From Phyto melanocephala (lineage: Eukaryota > Arthropoda > Insecta > Diptera > Rhinophoridae): 64,000 bases of DNA. The notes beneath the pieces are model-generated. The model was not told where the DNA came from. It searched no databases and saw only the letters and a program-made list of their open reading frames with translations. Below are positions 1 through 9,260 of the stretch, piece after piece. The position numbers and the translations under genes were made by a program. The stretch lies in assembly GCA_941918925.1 (NCBI GenBank), contig OW799235.1, positions 22,421,201-22,485,200 of the forward strand, given 5' to 3'. The first letter of the stretch is position 1. Every line of letters starts with the position of its first letter.

Positions 1-300
1 GTGGTTGTAGGTGTTGTAGCGGTAGGTGTAGTAGTTGTAGGTGTTTTAGTGGTAGGTGTAGTAGTTGTAGGAGTAGTAGTTGTAGGTGTTGTAGTTTTTG
101 GTGTTGTGGTTGTTGGTGTAGTAGTTGTAGGTGTTGTAGTGGTAGGTGTTTTAGTGGTAGGAGTGGTAGTTGTAGGTGTAGTAGTGGTAGGTATTGTAGT
201 GGTAGGATTAGTAGTTGTAGGTGTTGTAGTGGTAGGTGTACTAGTTGTAGGTGTTGTACTTGTTGGTGTAGTGGTTGTAGGCATAGTAGTTGGAGGTGTT
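1..300 (-). repeat. 15-bp minisatellite coding PTTTx pentapeptides
   Basis: On the minus strand the array reads as ACA/ACT/ACC Thr codons with a CCT Pro codon every fifth position. Occasional Ser, Asn, Ile or Met replaces the fifth residue. It continues past base 1, so copy number is unknown. Confidence 0.9.
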
Positions 301-1907
301 GTAGTTGTTGATTGAACTGGGAAATCAGTTTTTCCCTTAGTCTTATTTTCGATAAATACCGTAATATGTTTAAGTGTAGTTATAGCTGGGGTGGTGACAG
401 ATAAAGTAGTAGCAGGAGTATTAGGTGTACTTGTACCGTTTCGATTTTCAGTAGAGTATTTTTGGTCGATTTTCATTATAGTTGTACTTGGCACATTTGT
501 TGGTGTTGTCGGTGTAGTGTTGTTAGGTGGGCAAGTTTTTCGTGTAATTTCATTTCCGATTTCATCAAATGAATAAGGTGTTGACGTTGTAGTAACATCT
601 TTTTGAGACTGATCGATTTCAGCTGGATCGGGTACAGGAGCAACTGAAGTTTTATTTTTACTTTTGCTCTCACTTTCACTGGGATTTGTATATACAGGTT
701 TTGAAGCCGTATTATTGTAATGAGAACTTTTTTTTTGTGTTACCCCAATTCCAAATGCATCGAGACTTTCAGGCATCGGAATTTCAGTTGGATCATTTTT
801 AGATAGATTTGCTTTAGCTGGATTTACTTCAGTTAAATCCGCAGTATCGATTTCAATTTTAGCAGGATTATATTTTTCAGAAGCCTTAAGAATTGTGGTG
901 CGAGTCGTTGCAGGCTCTGTTATTGAAGGTGTGGTGGTGTTAGGTGGACAAGTTTTTCGTGTAACTTCATTTCCGATTTCATCAAATGAATAAGGTGTTG
1001 ACGTTGTAGTAACATCTTTTTGAGACTGATCGATTTCAGCTGGATCGGGTACAGGAGCAACTGAAGTTTTATTTTTACTTTTGCTCTCACTTTCACTGGG
1101 ATTTGTATATACAGGTTTTGAAGCCGTATTATTGTAATGAGAACTTTTTTTTTGTGTTACCCCAATTCCAAATGCATCGAGATTTTCAGGCATCTGAATT
1201 TCAGTTGGATCATTTTTAGATAGATTTGCTTTAGCTGGATTTACTTCAGTTAAATCCGCAGTATCGATTTCAATTTTAGCAGGATTATATTTTTCAGAAG
1301 CCTTAAGAATTGTGGTGCGAGTCGTTGCAGGCTCTGTTATTGAAGGTGTGGTGGTGTTAGGTGGACAAGTTTTTCGTGTAACTTCATTTCCGATTTCATC
1401 AAATGAATAAGGTGTTGACGTTGTAGTAACATCTTTTTGAGACTCATCGATTTCAGCTGGATCGGGTACAGGAGCAACTGAAGTTTTATTTTTACTTTTG
1501 CTCTCACTTTCACTGGGATTTGTATATACAGGTTTTGAAGCCGTATTATTGTAATGAGAACTTTTTTTTTGTGTTACCCCAATTCCAAATGCATCGAGAT
1601 TTTCAGGCATCTGAATTTCAGTTGGATCATTTTTAGATAGATTTGCTTTAGCTGGATTTACTTCAGTTAAATCCGCAGTATCGATTTCAATTTTAGCAGG
1701 ATTATATTTTTCAGAAGCCTTAAGAATTGTGGTGCGAGTCGTTGCAGGCTCTGTTATTGAAGGTGTGGTAGTGTTAGGTGGACAAGTTTTTCGTGTAACT
1801 TCATTTTCGCTTTCATCAAAAATCTTAGATGGAGCAGTTCGAGCTTGATTGTCAATAAAAGACAGCCAAGTAACAAGCACAAATAATGAAATTTTAACTA
1901 AGTTCAT
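1..1907 (-). CDS. Secreted Thr/Pro-rich mucin-like (salivary-glue-like) protein, 3' end outside window
   Basis: The minus-strand frame starting at the ATG at 1907-1905 is open to base 1 (about 635 codons, no stop), so the C-terminus lies beyond the window. Residues 1-23 form a signal peptide (Lys at position 5, then a hydrophobic core LFVLVTWLSF, with likely cleavage near QA). Next come three tandem 139-residue repeats, each with one Cys in a KTCPP context, charged Glu/Lys/Asp segments, N-glycosylation sequons and Ser/Thr/Pro stretches. A spacer follows, then a Pro-Thr array (PTTTx, 5-residue period) from about base 300 to base 1. Signal peptide plus long Thr/Pro arrays is the mark of O-glycosylated mucins, and PTTTx repeats recall Drosophila Sgs salivary glue proteins, but homology is not established. 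The start was chosen because it gives the signal peptide and sits about 56 nt below a TATA box. No intron is needed in the visible part. A peritrophic or cuticular mucin is the alternative. Confidence 0.85.
   Translation of the reverse strand, partial: MNLVKISLFVLVTWLSFIDNQARTAPSKIFDESENEVTRKTCPPNTTTPSITEPATTRTTILKASEKYNPAKIEIDTADLTEVNPAKANLSKNDPTEIQMPENLDAFGIGVTQKKSSHYNNTASKPVYTNPSESESKSKNKTSVAPVPDPAEIDESQKDVTTTSTPYSFDEIGNEVTRKTCPPNTTTPSITEPATTRTTILKASEKYNPAKIEIDTADLTEVNPAKANLSKNDPTEIQMPENLDAFGIGVTQKKSSHYNNTASKPVYTNPSESESKSKNKTSVAPVPDPAEIDQSQKDVTTTSTPYSFDEIGNEVTRKTCPPNTTTPSITEPATTRTTILKASEKYNPAKIEIDTADLTEVNPAKANLSKNDPTEIPMPESLDAFGIGVTQKKSSHYNNTASKPVYTNPSESESKSKNKTSVAPVPDPAEIDQSQKDVTTTSTPYSFDEIGNEITRKTCPPNNTTPTTPTNVPSTTIMKIDQKYSTENRNGTSTPNTPATTLSVTTPAITTLKHITVFIENKTKGKTDFPVQSTTTTPPTTMPTTTTPTSTTPTTSTPTTTTPTTTNPTTTIPTTTTPTTTTPTTKTPTTTTPTTTTPTTTTPKTTTPTTTTPTTTTPTTKTPTTTTPTATTPTT
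532..1782 (-). repeat. Three coding tandem repeats of 417 bp (139 codons)
   Basis: Units lie at about 532-948, 949-1365 and 1366-1782; the anchor word caagtttttcgtgta recurs at 532, 949, 1366 and 1783, exactly 417 bp apart. Copies differ at only a few bases (for example GAG/CAG before TCTCAA, and AATCTC/AGTCTC near GATGC). The period is a multiple of 3, and a 9-base A run inside each unit keeps its length, so the frame is preserved. The near-identity implies recent duplication or ongoing gene conversion. Confidence 0.95.
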
Positions 1908-1962
1908 GATTTCACGTTCAAAAGATCAAAAACGTTATAATGTTAATTTCTGCGATGTGTCT

Positions 1963-1971
1963 CTTTTTATA
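1963..1971 (-). promoter_or_regulatory. TATA box of the mucin-like gene
   Basis: The minus strand reads TATAAAAAG here, 56 nt upstream of the ATG. A start site 25-30 nt downstream would fall near 1935-1940 and leave a 5' UTR of only about 30 nt, a compact layout typical of strongly expressed secretory-gland genes. No clear initiator was found. Confidence 0.65.
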
Positions 1972-2010
1972 GAATTTTTCAGCAAATTTTTTTAAAAAGT
2001 AATTTTTTAT

Positions 2011-2273
2011 TGCGCCATTTATCTAAAAAACAAAATATGTTTCTGTTTTAAAGCAGTTACGCAATTTTATATACATGTATACTTATAATTAGGAATATCT
2101 ATTTTCCGAAATACGTAAATACAAAATCGAATTACGTTAAAAATATTTTTACAAAAAATTTACCACCTGTATTTGCTTAGTCATCAAGTATTCGTTTAAA
2201 AAATTTTAAAGTTTTTAATAAAACTTAACTCTGTTTCATGATTGGCTATTTTTTTTCGTATGAATATGCAGGG
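2011..2273 (-). repeat. Dispersed repeat starting CCCTGCATA, copy 1
   Basis: On the minus strand this begins CCCTGCATATTCAT and ends TTTTTTAGATAAATGGCG. Internal words include a GTATTT/AAATAC module around an ATCGATTTACG-like core. Related copies lie at 6540-6788 and 60535-60870, with partial copies near 44100-44275 and 54745-54865. There is no coding capacity or obvious terminal inverted repeat, so the class is unknown. Confidence 0.55.
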
Positions 2274-2878
2274 TTTGGCAGTGAAACGTAAAAAACAAGC
2301 TTTTGTGTTTGAGAGTAATTAACAATTAAATAATAAAAAAAAAAACTTTTTAGGTAAGAATGAGGAGCAACTGCTACAAGTGCACGGCTTCTCCTACAAA
2401 ACGATTAATTTAATTATTCAAATAAGGGGCTTATTGTTTAATATGCATGTTCGTCAAGAGGCTTATATTGTCGGCTACTGCCAATGTGGTCACTATAGCT
2501 GGTGGTGAAGGGTACTTGTCTTTGTTCCTTTCGATAAATGTGAGAACTCATAACCAATGGAAAAGTTTAAAGTATTCGTGTACTAGTACTTTAAAAACAG
2601 GTTTCGTTATTTAAAATCTAGAGTCAATTAAACGGTCTTAATGATAGTCCACTAAGAATTAGTTTATTTATTAAAATTTTATTGATCATATATTAAATAA
2701 TTTCTTACTTCACCTATTCTGCTATGCCGACTGTGTTTCCACTATTTTTTATCTTATCATAATTTACGTTAAATGTCGTTAATGTACCGAACTATATCAT
2801 CCTTTAGTTCTTAAATAGTGTTTTGACTTATTGACGTACACTTTTTCTTATACATATCCTCAAAGAAAGAAGTCCAAC
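2274..2878. other. Unassigned AT-rich DNA
   Basis: No ORF with recognisable content and no repeat structure seen. Confidence 0.5.
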
Positions 2879-3330
2879 GGTGTCAAATCACATGATCGTG
2901 GCAATTGATACCGCTTTATTTGAATCCTTTATCGTCCAGGTACATATTATCAATTTCTGGCTACAAGAAGTCCGTTATCATCTCGTGTTTGCGAATACCA
3001 TTTACGGTAACAACTTGGCCGATCTCATTTTTAAAAAAGTACGGACCGATGATGCCGCTAGTCCACTGAGATGAAAGTGTGCCTCATTGCTGAAGAAGAT
3101 TTTCTTTGTACGAACTAGGCGAGCATGCATAGGTTTTTTCATATTTCCTGCAAGCCCAGTTTGCTGAAATTTGCGGAAAAATCACAAATCTATTTATAAC
3201 GTCATTAATTTTTCCAAATTGGCCAACTTCAGTTATGAATCTCACGTTTTCATTGCTGCAATTTTTAATAATTTCTTTGACTACAACTAGCGTTTTAAAA
3301 CTTAGTAGCAAGAGAGCTTGACAAACCAAT
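2879..3330 (-). pseudogene. mariner-family transposase relic
   Basis: Read on the minus strand, this contains FSNEAHFHLSG, corresponding to the first catalytic block FSDEAHF with the Asp changed to Asn. It is followed, after a deletion, by GIIGPYFFKNE and VTVNG blocks typical of mariner transposases. Stops and frameshifts break it, and the second and third catalytic residues are missing. It cannot encode an active enzyme. The block wording is closest to the DD41D-type fragment at 47036-47667. Confidence 0.6.
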
Positions 3331-4713
3331 CAAAATATAGGCGTTTTTTAGTGCCTTTAAGGTCTTCTATTTCATTGCAGTAAGCATTTGCCATTTTACT
3401 GCTTTGTTTTATGTTAAAAATTTTATTTTGAAGAAACTTCGATAGCATCGCCTTTGGTATTTCATTTCAATTTCTTGATTATATTTTTTATAGTTGGATC
3501 ATTATTTTTAAGGTTCTTGCATTTTCCTTAAGTTTTGTCTAAATTACCGGAACTGCCTGTACCTTGTGATTATCTTAAATGGAAATCACTAGCCGCAATG
3601 AGCCCATAAATGATATTAAATTATTCGATATCATTTCGGTGCCGTATTTAGGAAATTTACTGCTGTTTATGATATGCTTTAAACTAAATTTTCCCTTGAT
3701 CCTTTGCACCTAAAAATAATTTAAAGAGGAGGTTTCAAGAATATTAAAAAAAAGCTTTCTGTCCTTTGTGCGACTGTGAATCCATTGGATGTACTTAATT
3801 AAATAATTGTACTAATTTTTTTCAAGAACTTACTCAATATACACAAGTGCTTTTTTATAGTTTCTTCCTTTATATTTATGTCCATTTTAAAGATCTTATA
3901 AGATTTGACAAAAAATTTCTTTAATTGTTCTTGCGTTTTCTATGCCACTATATTAAATTTTATCTAAATTGTTTGCTCTGCTACTGCATATTTTCTTCAA
4001 TATTTTACTATAAGTCACCAATAAATTTGACGTACTTCCACAAAGCGGAGTCCAAATGTTTTAAATCTCACAAACGAGGTAGCCAATTTACACCTCCATT
4101 TCTTGTGTTAATTCGGTTATAAGACATTTGGTTGAATAAAGTAATGGTTTCACGTGCTCGACGGCGTGTTCTGCCGTCTTATTGGAACTATTTCTTCTCA
4201 AATTACTTGCAGAAGCCGCCACATGTAGCATATGTGGGGCATCATTCTTTTGAAAGTATTCGGCAATTGAAATTCAGCACAATCGCGAGAACTTTCTGAG
4301 ACATAACTAAATAAACATGATTGCCTCTATTTTTTTTACCATATCTATTCCATTTAAATTAATTTTTTTTAGCCCTATGATCATTCATAGACGAGTTTAC
4401 TACTATTTAAAGATTAATATGCCTCTAGGCCTTTTCGTAAAATTTTAGACAAATCGGCTAGTAATCCGCAAAGTTATAGGTAAAAACAAGTTTCAAAATT
4501 ATATATATATTTTATGCATCGAGTTACTAAAGCTCCAAATTAATTTTTGGACTCGGTAAACACTCTAAAGCACTAGCCGTATTCGATTTTTTCACGTTCT
4601 GGACCACAGAAAGAAGTGATATACATAAGTATTAAACAAAGTATTTTAAAAGTATTTTACCATACAGGTGAAATCCAAAATGGAGCGCTCAAGAAAATGG
4701 CAGATAAATTTTT
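3331..4713. other. Unassigned AT-rich DNA
   Basis: No supported gene. Short ORFs here have low-complexity composition and no motif. Confidence 0.5.
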
Positions 4714-4967
4714 TATACCCTTTAAGCTTCGTACAGACGATGCAAACAATTTGCAGAAAGTTGATTGCTGCAAACAAATTTGCGTGTATGAACAGTCAGG
4801 AAAACATTTTGCTGCAAAAACAAAGTTTGCAATAACTGTTTGCCGCAATATTTGTTGCTCGTCGTCTGAATACCGTACTTTCCCGAACTTTTGATTGCGG
4901 CATTTGATTGCTTGTTTGCATGCGCTGTTTGCAAGCTGTTTGCTGCAAACAAGAACACATCATTTAT

Positions 4968-5312
4968 ATGTGGGATCGGGATTTGACAAAAAAAATAATA
5001 GAAGAGTATGAGAGTTACTCCGTCCTGTGGGATGTGTCTTCACCTGACTATAAAAACAAATATAAAAAACAAAGTGCGTATATTGAAATTACTAAAAAAT
5101 TAAATTCAAGTGAAGAAGAAATCAGAACGAAAATTCATAATTTGCGCACCCAGTATATGCAAGAGCTCCGCCGAGTAAAACAAAAAAAAAGTGGCCAAGG
5201 TACCTCGGAAACCTTTACCAGCAAATGTGAGTTTTTTAATGCGTTGAACTTTATTATTAATGATAAAGAAACAAATTATAAAATTAAAAATTTGCTTAGT
5301 ACTAAAATTTAA
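4968..5312 (+). CDS. MADF-domain (Myb/SANT-like) protein of the Harbinger element
   Basis: A 114-residue protein. It opens MWDRDLTKKIIEEYESYSVLW, close to the usual MADF start (W..e....LI..ye....LWd), then a basic central part with YKKQSAYIEI, an SEEEIRTKIHNLRTQY helix and a basic RRVKQKK stretch. MADF domains bind DNA, and Harbinger elements carry a second, Myb-like protein that brings the transposase to DNA and the nucleus. The Met at 4968 is preferred over an in-frame Met at 4908 because the extra 20 residues come from the subterminal TTTGC repeats and are not domain-like. There is no stop or frameshift, so the protein could be made. Whether it is expressed is unknown. Confidence 0.75.
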   Translation: MWDRDLTKKIIEEYESYSVLWDVSSPDYKNKYKKQSAYIEITKKLNSSEEEIRTKIHNLRTQYMQELRRVKQKKSGQGTSETFTSKCEFFNALNFIINDKETNYKIKNLLSTKI

Positions 5313-5333
5313 AACAAAATGTGTATATTTATT

Positions 5334-5438
5334 TTATAAATACTTATATTGCCATGAAACTTCACCATCAGGCGAAACAAAAAAATTTTTAAACTCTTCA
5401 CGAATATCTTTTGCTTCGGTACAGTTTTGTGTATTTTT
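5334..5438 (-). pseudogene. C-terminal remnant of a Harbinger (HARBI1-like) transposase
   Basis: The minus strand reads NCTEAKDIREEFKNFF then SPDGEVSWQYKYL and a stop at 5334-5336. The pattern R..F..FF.SP.G.V.WQ is the usual C-terminal end of Harbinger transposases. The frame closes immediately upstream (a stop at 5442-5444), which places the internal-deletion breakpoint near 5440. The DDE catalytic part is absent. Confidence 0.75.
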
Positions 5439-6053
5439 TATTTAAACACGACTTTATTGATTGTCTTGCACAAAGAAACTGAAAACAAATGTGAACTCCA
5501 AAGCTATATATTGCACGCAACAATCATGCAAAAGTTTTTATGCAAATCGAAAACTGATTGAAGCAAGAAATTTTCATGCAATATTCGCATTGGTCTGAAA
5601 AGTTGTGCAAACATTCGCTGCAAGTTAGTCTCAACTTGCTGCAAATTGTTTGCATCGTCTGTACGAAGCTTTACAGTGAGTGTAAGGGTATATATAGGTT
5701 TGCCATTGTCATATATATTTTCTGAAGGTCAATGAATAGGAGAGCCAATTAAGTATTGTCAGGCTGTCCATCTGTCCATCTCTCCGTGTGTATGTTGAAA
5801 TCAACTTTTTGAAGCCCCCAGACATTTTCAAGACCCGTATAGGGTATCAAAATATCAGAAAACAACTAATTATATAATAATTCAAAATCAAATAGTAAAG
5901 CAAAATGGTGTATTACATTGAACCTGTCTATACCTACATATGTTCACGATGGTGAAGGACATTATCAGATTTGCCATGGCCGAACATAGCATTCTTACTT
6001 GTTTTAAAATATTTTTATAATATAATAAATGAATGTTTTCGATCTTTTTAATT

Positions 6054-6139
6054 TATATAAACAGTTTTTTTTTCTATTGAGCTTGAGATCACTTTTTTTT
6101 CTATTGATCTCAAGCTCATCAAAAAAAACTGTTTATATA
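6054..6139. repeat. 86-bp palindrome, short relative of the 61-kb palindrome
   Basis: TATATAAACAG at 6054 pairs with CTGTTTATATA ending at 6139, and GAGCTTGAGATC pairs with GATCTCAAGCTC. The left flank (GATCTTTTTAATTTATATAA, then GAGCTTGAGATCAC) resembles the outer part of the palindrome at 61224-61486, so both belong to one family; this copy lacks the inner hammerhead-like segment. Confidence 0.6.
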
Positions 6140-6539
6140 TTTTTATGATTTTAAAAAATTCAACTATTTATGTGATTTATCTTAACTCCTTTGTTTATAT
6201 TAAAAGTAATTAATTTTAAAGGATGTTGTTTTGGAAGTTTTTCCTAATTTTGTATAAGAGAATTTAATCTAAATGAAAACAAAACGTCAAATATAAAAAT
6301 TTAACTATTTTATTATGGATATCCGAGAGGATTGTCTAAAAGAGTAACACCGTTTTTACTTTAAATAAGAATAATCTATAAATATGTCAATTACAGTCCA
6401 CTTTTCCTTGAGTTGCTGTGTTTAGGTCCCATTATTTACTAAACATTATGTTTGAATCTCAATTGTTTTTGACATAAATTAAATTCAATTTCTTTTATTT
6501 TTAACTGCATTTCAGAAACCGTCAAGTATTATTGTCGGA
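6140..6539. other. Unassigned AT-rich DNA
   Basis: Nothing recognised. Confidence 0.5.
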
Positions 6540-6788
6540 CCCTGCATATTCATGTATATGAAATTTAATAAATTTCACATTAAGTTAACTTAACTAACAG
6601 ACAATTTTGGTGCTAAGATAGAGCAAGTTTTATTAAAAACGTCTAGTTTCAATACGAATATTATATGACTAAACAAACACAGATGATAATTGTTATTTTT
6701 TTGTTTTTTTTTTCTATTTGCGTATTTTGAACAATATCAAGTCTTAAGTATATGTTCACGTAAGTAGTTTTTTCTTTGTTTTATTTTT
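6540..6788 (+). repeat. Dispersed repeat starting CCCTGCATA, copy 2 (truncated)
   Basis: It starts CCCTGCATATTCATG, shares TTTTATTAAAAACGT and AACAAACACAG words with the copy at 60535, and is cut at its 3' side by the DINE element starting at 6789. Confidence 0.5.
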
Positions 6789-7499
6789 TATACCCGCCAC
6801 CAAAGAAATGGTGGGGGTATATTCATTTTGTCATTCCGTTTGTAACACATCGAAATATCCATTTAAGACCCCATAAAGTATATATATTCTGAATCAGGGT
6901 TTGATTTGATGACGATCTAGCTATGTCCGTCCGTCTGTTGAAGCACGATAGAGGTCGCACCGAAAAAGCTAGGCGGCTCAAATTTTGCCAGAATCTTTCT
7001 TATAGACAAGGTTTGTTTGGTATTGACAATGGGCTAAATCGAAATATTAGGAAGAGAGTTATAGCTCGAAAAGCAAGAGTAGGTCGAAAAAACCGTGTCC
7101 TTCGAACATCGAATAAAATGGAATTGTGTCCAAACGCATTCACGTAGACTCATGCAACTTCGAATATATTATTTCCGGAAAATTATCTAAATCTATGGAT
7201 TAGGAAAGAAGTTATCGATCAAAATGTACGAAAATTTATACCGCATAGTGTATTTTTCGGTATATTTAAAAACAAAAACGTCGTAAAAGCAACAAAATTG
7301 GATGTACGACACTGAAATTTTCGCACACTTTGCTTTTTGGTGAGGGGCTTTTTTGTAATGGAAAATCAATGTGCCACGCCCACTTTTACGCCCACCTCCC
7401 ATATAACGTTTTACCTAAAATTCAAATAATTTATCTGTTAATAAAGATTTTGGATAATAAAGGACTATATTGAAATATCTAAGTTGTACTCATTAGCAA

Positions 7500-8345
7500 A
7501 AACAACTTTGACACGCCTACTATAACGCCCACTTTTCACGTTATCTACCGTTAATGAAATTTAAAAGCTCATAAAACCGACAAAATTAGAGGTATTTTAT
7601 CATCATTTGCTCATCATTTGTTATCATCATTTGCTACGTCCCTAGGCAATATCATTACTGTGTCAGAAAATTAAGGTGCCACGCCTACTTTTACGCCTAC
7701 CTCCCATATAACGGTTTAACTGAAATTCATATAAATTTTCTATTAATAAAGATTTTGGAATAACAAAGGGCTATATTGAAACATCTAAGTTGTACTCATT
7801 CGCAAAAATAACTTTGACACGCCTACTATAACGCCCACTTTTCACGTTATCTACCGTTAATGAAATTTAAAAGCTCATAAAACCGCCAATATTAGAGGTA
7901 TGATGATCAAATTTGCTACGTATATCCTTCTAGGCAATGTCATTACTGTGCCCACTTTTAACGTTATCTACCGTTAATGAAATTTAAAAGCTCATAAAAC
8001 CGACAAAATTAGAGGTATGATGATAAAATTTGCTATGTATATCCCCTAGGCAATGTTATTATTTTGCCAAAAAATTAAGGTGCCATGGACACTTTTACGC
8101 CCACCTCCCATATAACGGTTTAACTAAAATTCATATAATTTTTCTATTAATAAAGATTTTGGAATAATAAAGGACTATATTGAAATACCTTAGTTGTACT
8201 CATTAGAAAAAACAACTTTGACACGCCTACTATAACGCCCACTTTTCACGTTATCTACCGTTAATGAAATTTAAAAGCTCATAAAACCGACAAAATTAGA
8301 GGTATGATGATGAAATTTGCTACATATATCCTTCTAATCAATGTA
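7500..8345 (+). repeat. Tandem approx. 300-bp units inside DINE copy A
   Basis: The segment ACACGCCTACTATAACGCCCA, ATCTACCGTTAATGAAATTT, then ATGATGA/ATTTGCTACG and CACGCCCACTTTTACGCCCA recurs from about 7511, 7817 and 8221. A shortened unit near 7948 accounts for the wider spacing. Confidence 0.8.
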
Positions 8346-8572
8346 ATTGTTGTGCCAAAAAGTTTAGGTGATACGCCTACCTCCCATATAACGGCTTATC
8401 TTAAATTCATGTAGTTTCTCTATTGACAAAGTTTTTGGGAAAATAAAGGACTATATTGAAATATCTAAGTTGTATTTATTAGCAGAAACTTTATTGATAC
8501 GCCTACTTTAATGCCCACTTTTATTGAAAGACTACATTTACAAAAGCATTTTAGTAGCATATCGAAGTTATA

Positions 8573-9114
8573 AAGGGTGGTTAAATTTTAAGGGCCGATG
8601 TTGAATTTAAATAAATAATAAATTATTTGGGAAATTATTATTATTTCTTTTTGTAATGATAATATTTGTACAGTTTCAATGACAATGTTGATGCTCAATT
8701 GTTGGGCATGATGATGAGTCGAGGTTGACTGCTCTTTTGCCACACTTTACCAAAAAACAGCAATGGTTCCCATTAAAGGAACTAAGAAGGCATTCACAGA
8801 TTTTCTAGCATTTTATACAGACCTGTTTTGCAGAAATTTAAATATTTTTTACAATTCTCCCGATTGTGGACGAATTTGAACGATTATGTTGACCAAAAGA
8901 ATTACAAAGTGCACAAAATTCATTTTAATTTGAACGCCCATTTTCATAAAAAACCTGAATAACTTTAAAGCGTTGCTCATTTGCGTATCTTTACACGGAT
9001 CAAATTAAGTAAGTAAGTTTGAGATTGAGAAATGTCAAGTGAAGTGCAGAAAACAAATTTAAAGACTAGGCGTAGTTCACCTTCAACATGGGCCCTTAAA
9101 ATTTAACCACCCTC
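8573..9114 (-). mobile_element. mariner-derived MITE in DINE copy A
   Basis: Inverted ends AAGGGTGGTTAAATTTTAAG / CTTAAAATTTAACCACCCTC are flanked by TA at 8571-8572 and 9115-9116. Minus-strand reading shows decayed remains of a mariner transposase N-terminus (ANEQRFKVIQ-like helix-turn-helix). The catalytic part is deleted. Confidence 0.8.
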
Positions 9115-9260
9115 TACAAAGAAAGTGATACATATTTTATTATAAAGAGATTATTCCATAATGATTAACAAAATAATAAATATTGTGCTTTAAATGTACA
9201 CAAAATTGGTGGTGGGTATAAAAATTCGGCACAGCCGAATATAGTGCTCTTACTTGTTTT

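Larger units (their letters stand above)
4725..5670 (+). mobile_element. PIF/Harbinger deletion derivative with TTA target duplication
   Basis: Perfect terminal inverted repeats of about 32 bp (AGCTTCGTACAGACGATGCA at the left end) are flanked by TTA at 4722-4724 and 5671-5673, the target duplication of PIF/Harbinger. Subterminal zones carry many TTTGC/GCAAA words. Inside are a complete MADF gene on the plus strand and the last 34 codons of a Harbinger transposase on the minus strand, arranged convergently. The rest of the transposase gene is deleted, so the 946-bp element is nonautonomous. Confidence 0.9.
4714..6005 (+). mobile_element. DINE-1-like (Helentron) element, TATACCCTT subfamily, split by a Harbinger insertion
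   Basis: The 5' end TATACCCTTTA at 4714 continues after the inserted Harbinger as CAGTGAGTGTAAGGGTATATA (5674 on), the self-complementary 5' end of this subfamily. A GTCCATCTGTCCATC module lies near 5770. The 3' end is a decayed stem-loop (GCCATGGCCGAAC) followed by TTCTTACTTGTTTT at 5990-6005. Organisation matches Drosophila DINE-1/INE-1: TATACCC start, GTCCGTC module, hairpin, then CTTGTTTT. It is non-coding and nonautonomous. Confidence 0.7.
6789..9260 (+). mobile_element. DINE-1-like Helentron copy A, with internal tandem array
   Basis: The 5' end TATACCCGCCACCAAAGAAA is followed by a GGGGGTATA complement, the TATATATTCTGAATCAG module, a GTCCGTCCGTCTGTTGAA module, an array of about 290-bp units (marker CACGCCTACTATAACGCCCA), and the 3' end GGTGGTGGGTATAAAA plus stem-loop ATTCGGCACAGCCGAAT and GTGCTCTTACTTGTTTT. 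Order and motifs match Drosophila DINE-1/INE-1. It is non-coding and nonautonomous. It carries a mariner MITE and forms an inverted pair with copy B. Confidence 0.85.

Noticed and set aside
1..315. Plus-strand open frame of Val/Gly repeats
   Set aside because: It is the complement of the Thr/Pro array of the minus-strand mucin-like gene, which has a signal peptide, promoter and much longer frame.
4908..4967. Upstream in-frame Met for the MADF protein
   Set aside because: The added residues are encoded by subterminal TTTGC repeats and precede the MADF start without domain similarity.
6923..7147. Basic open frames of 60-85 codons in the 'GACGGACATAGC' region, repeated at 19397 and elsewhere
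   Set aside because: They fall inside the DINE module common to all copies and are broken in most; repeat sequence, not genes.
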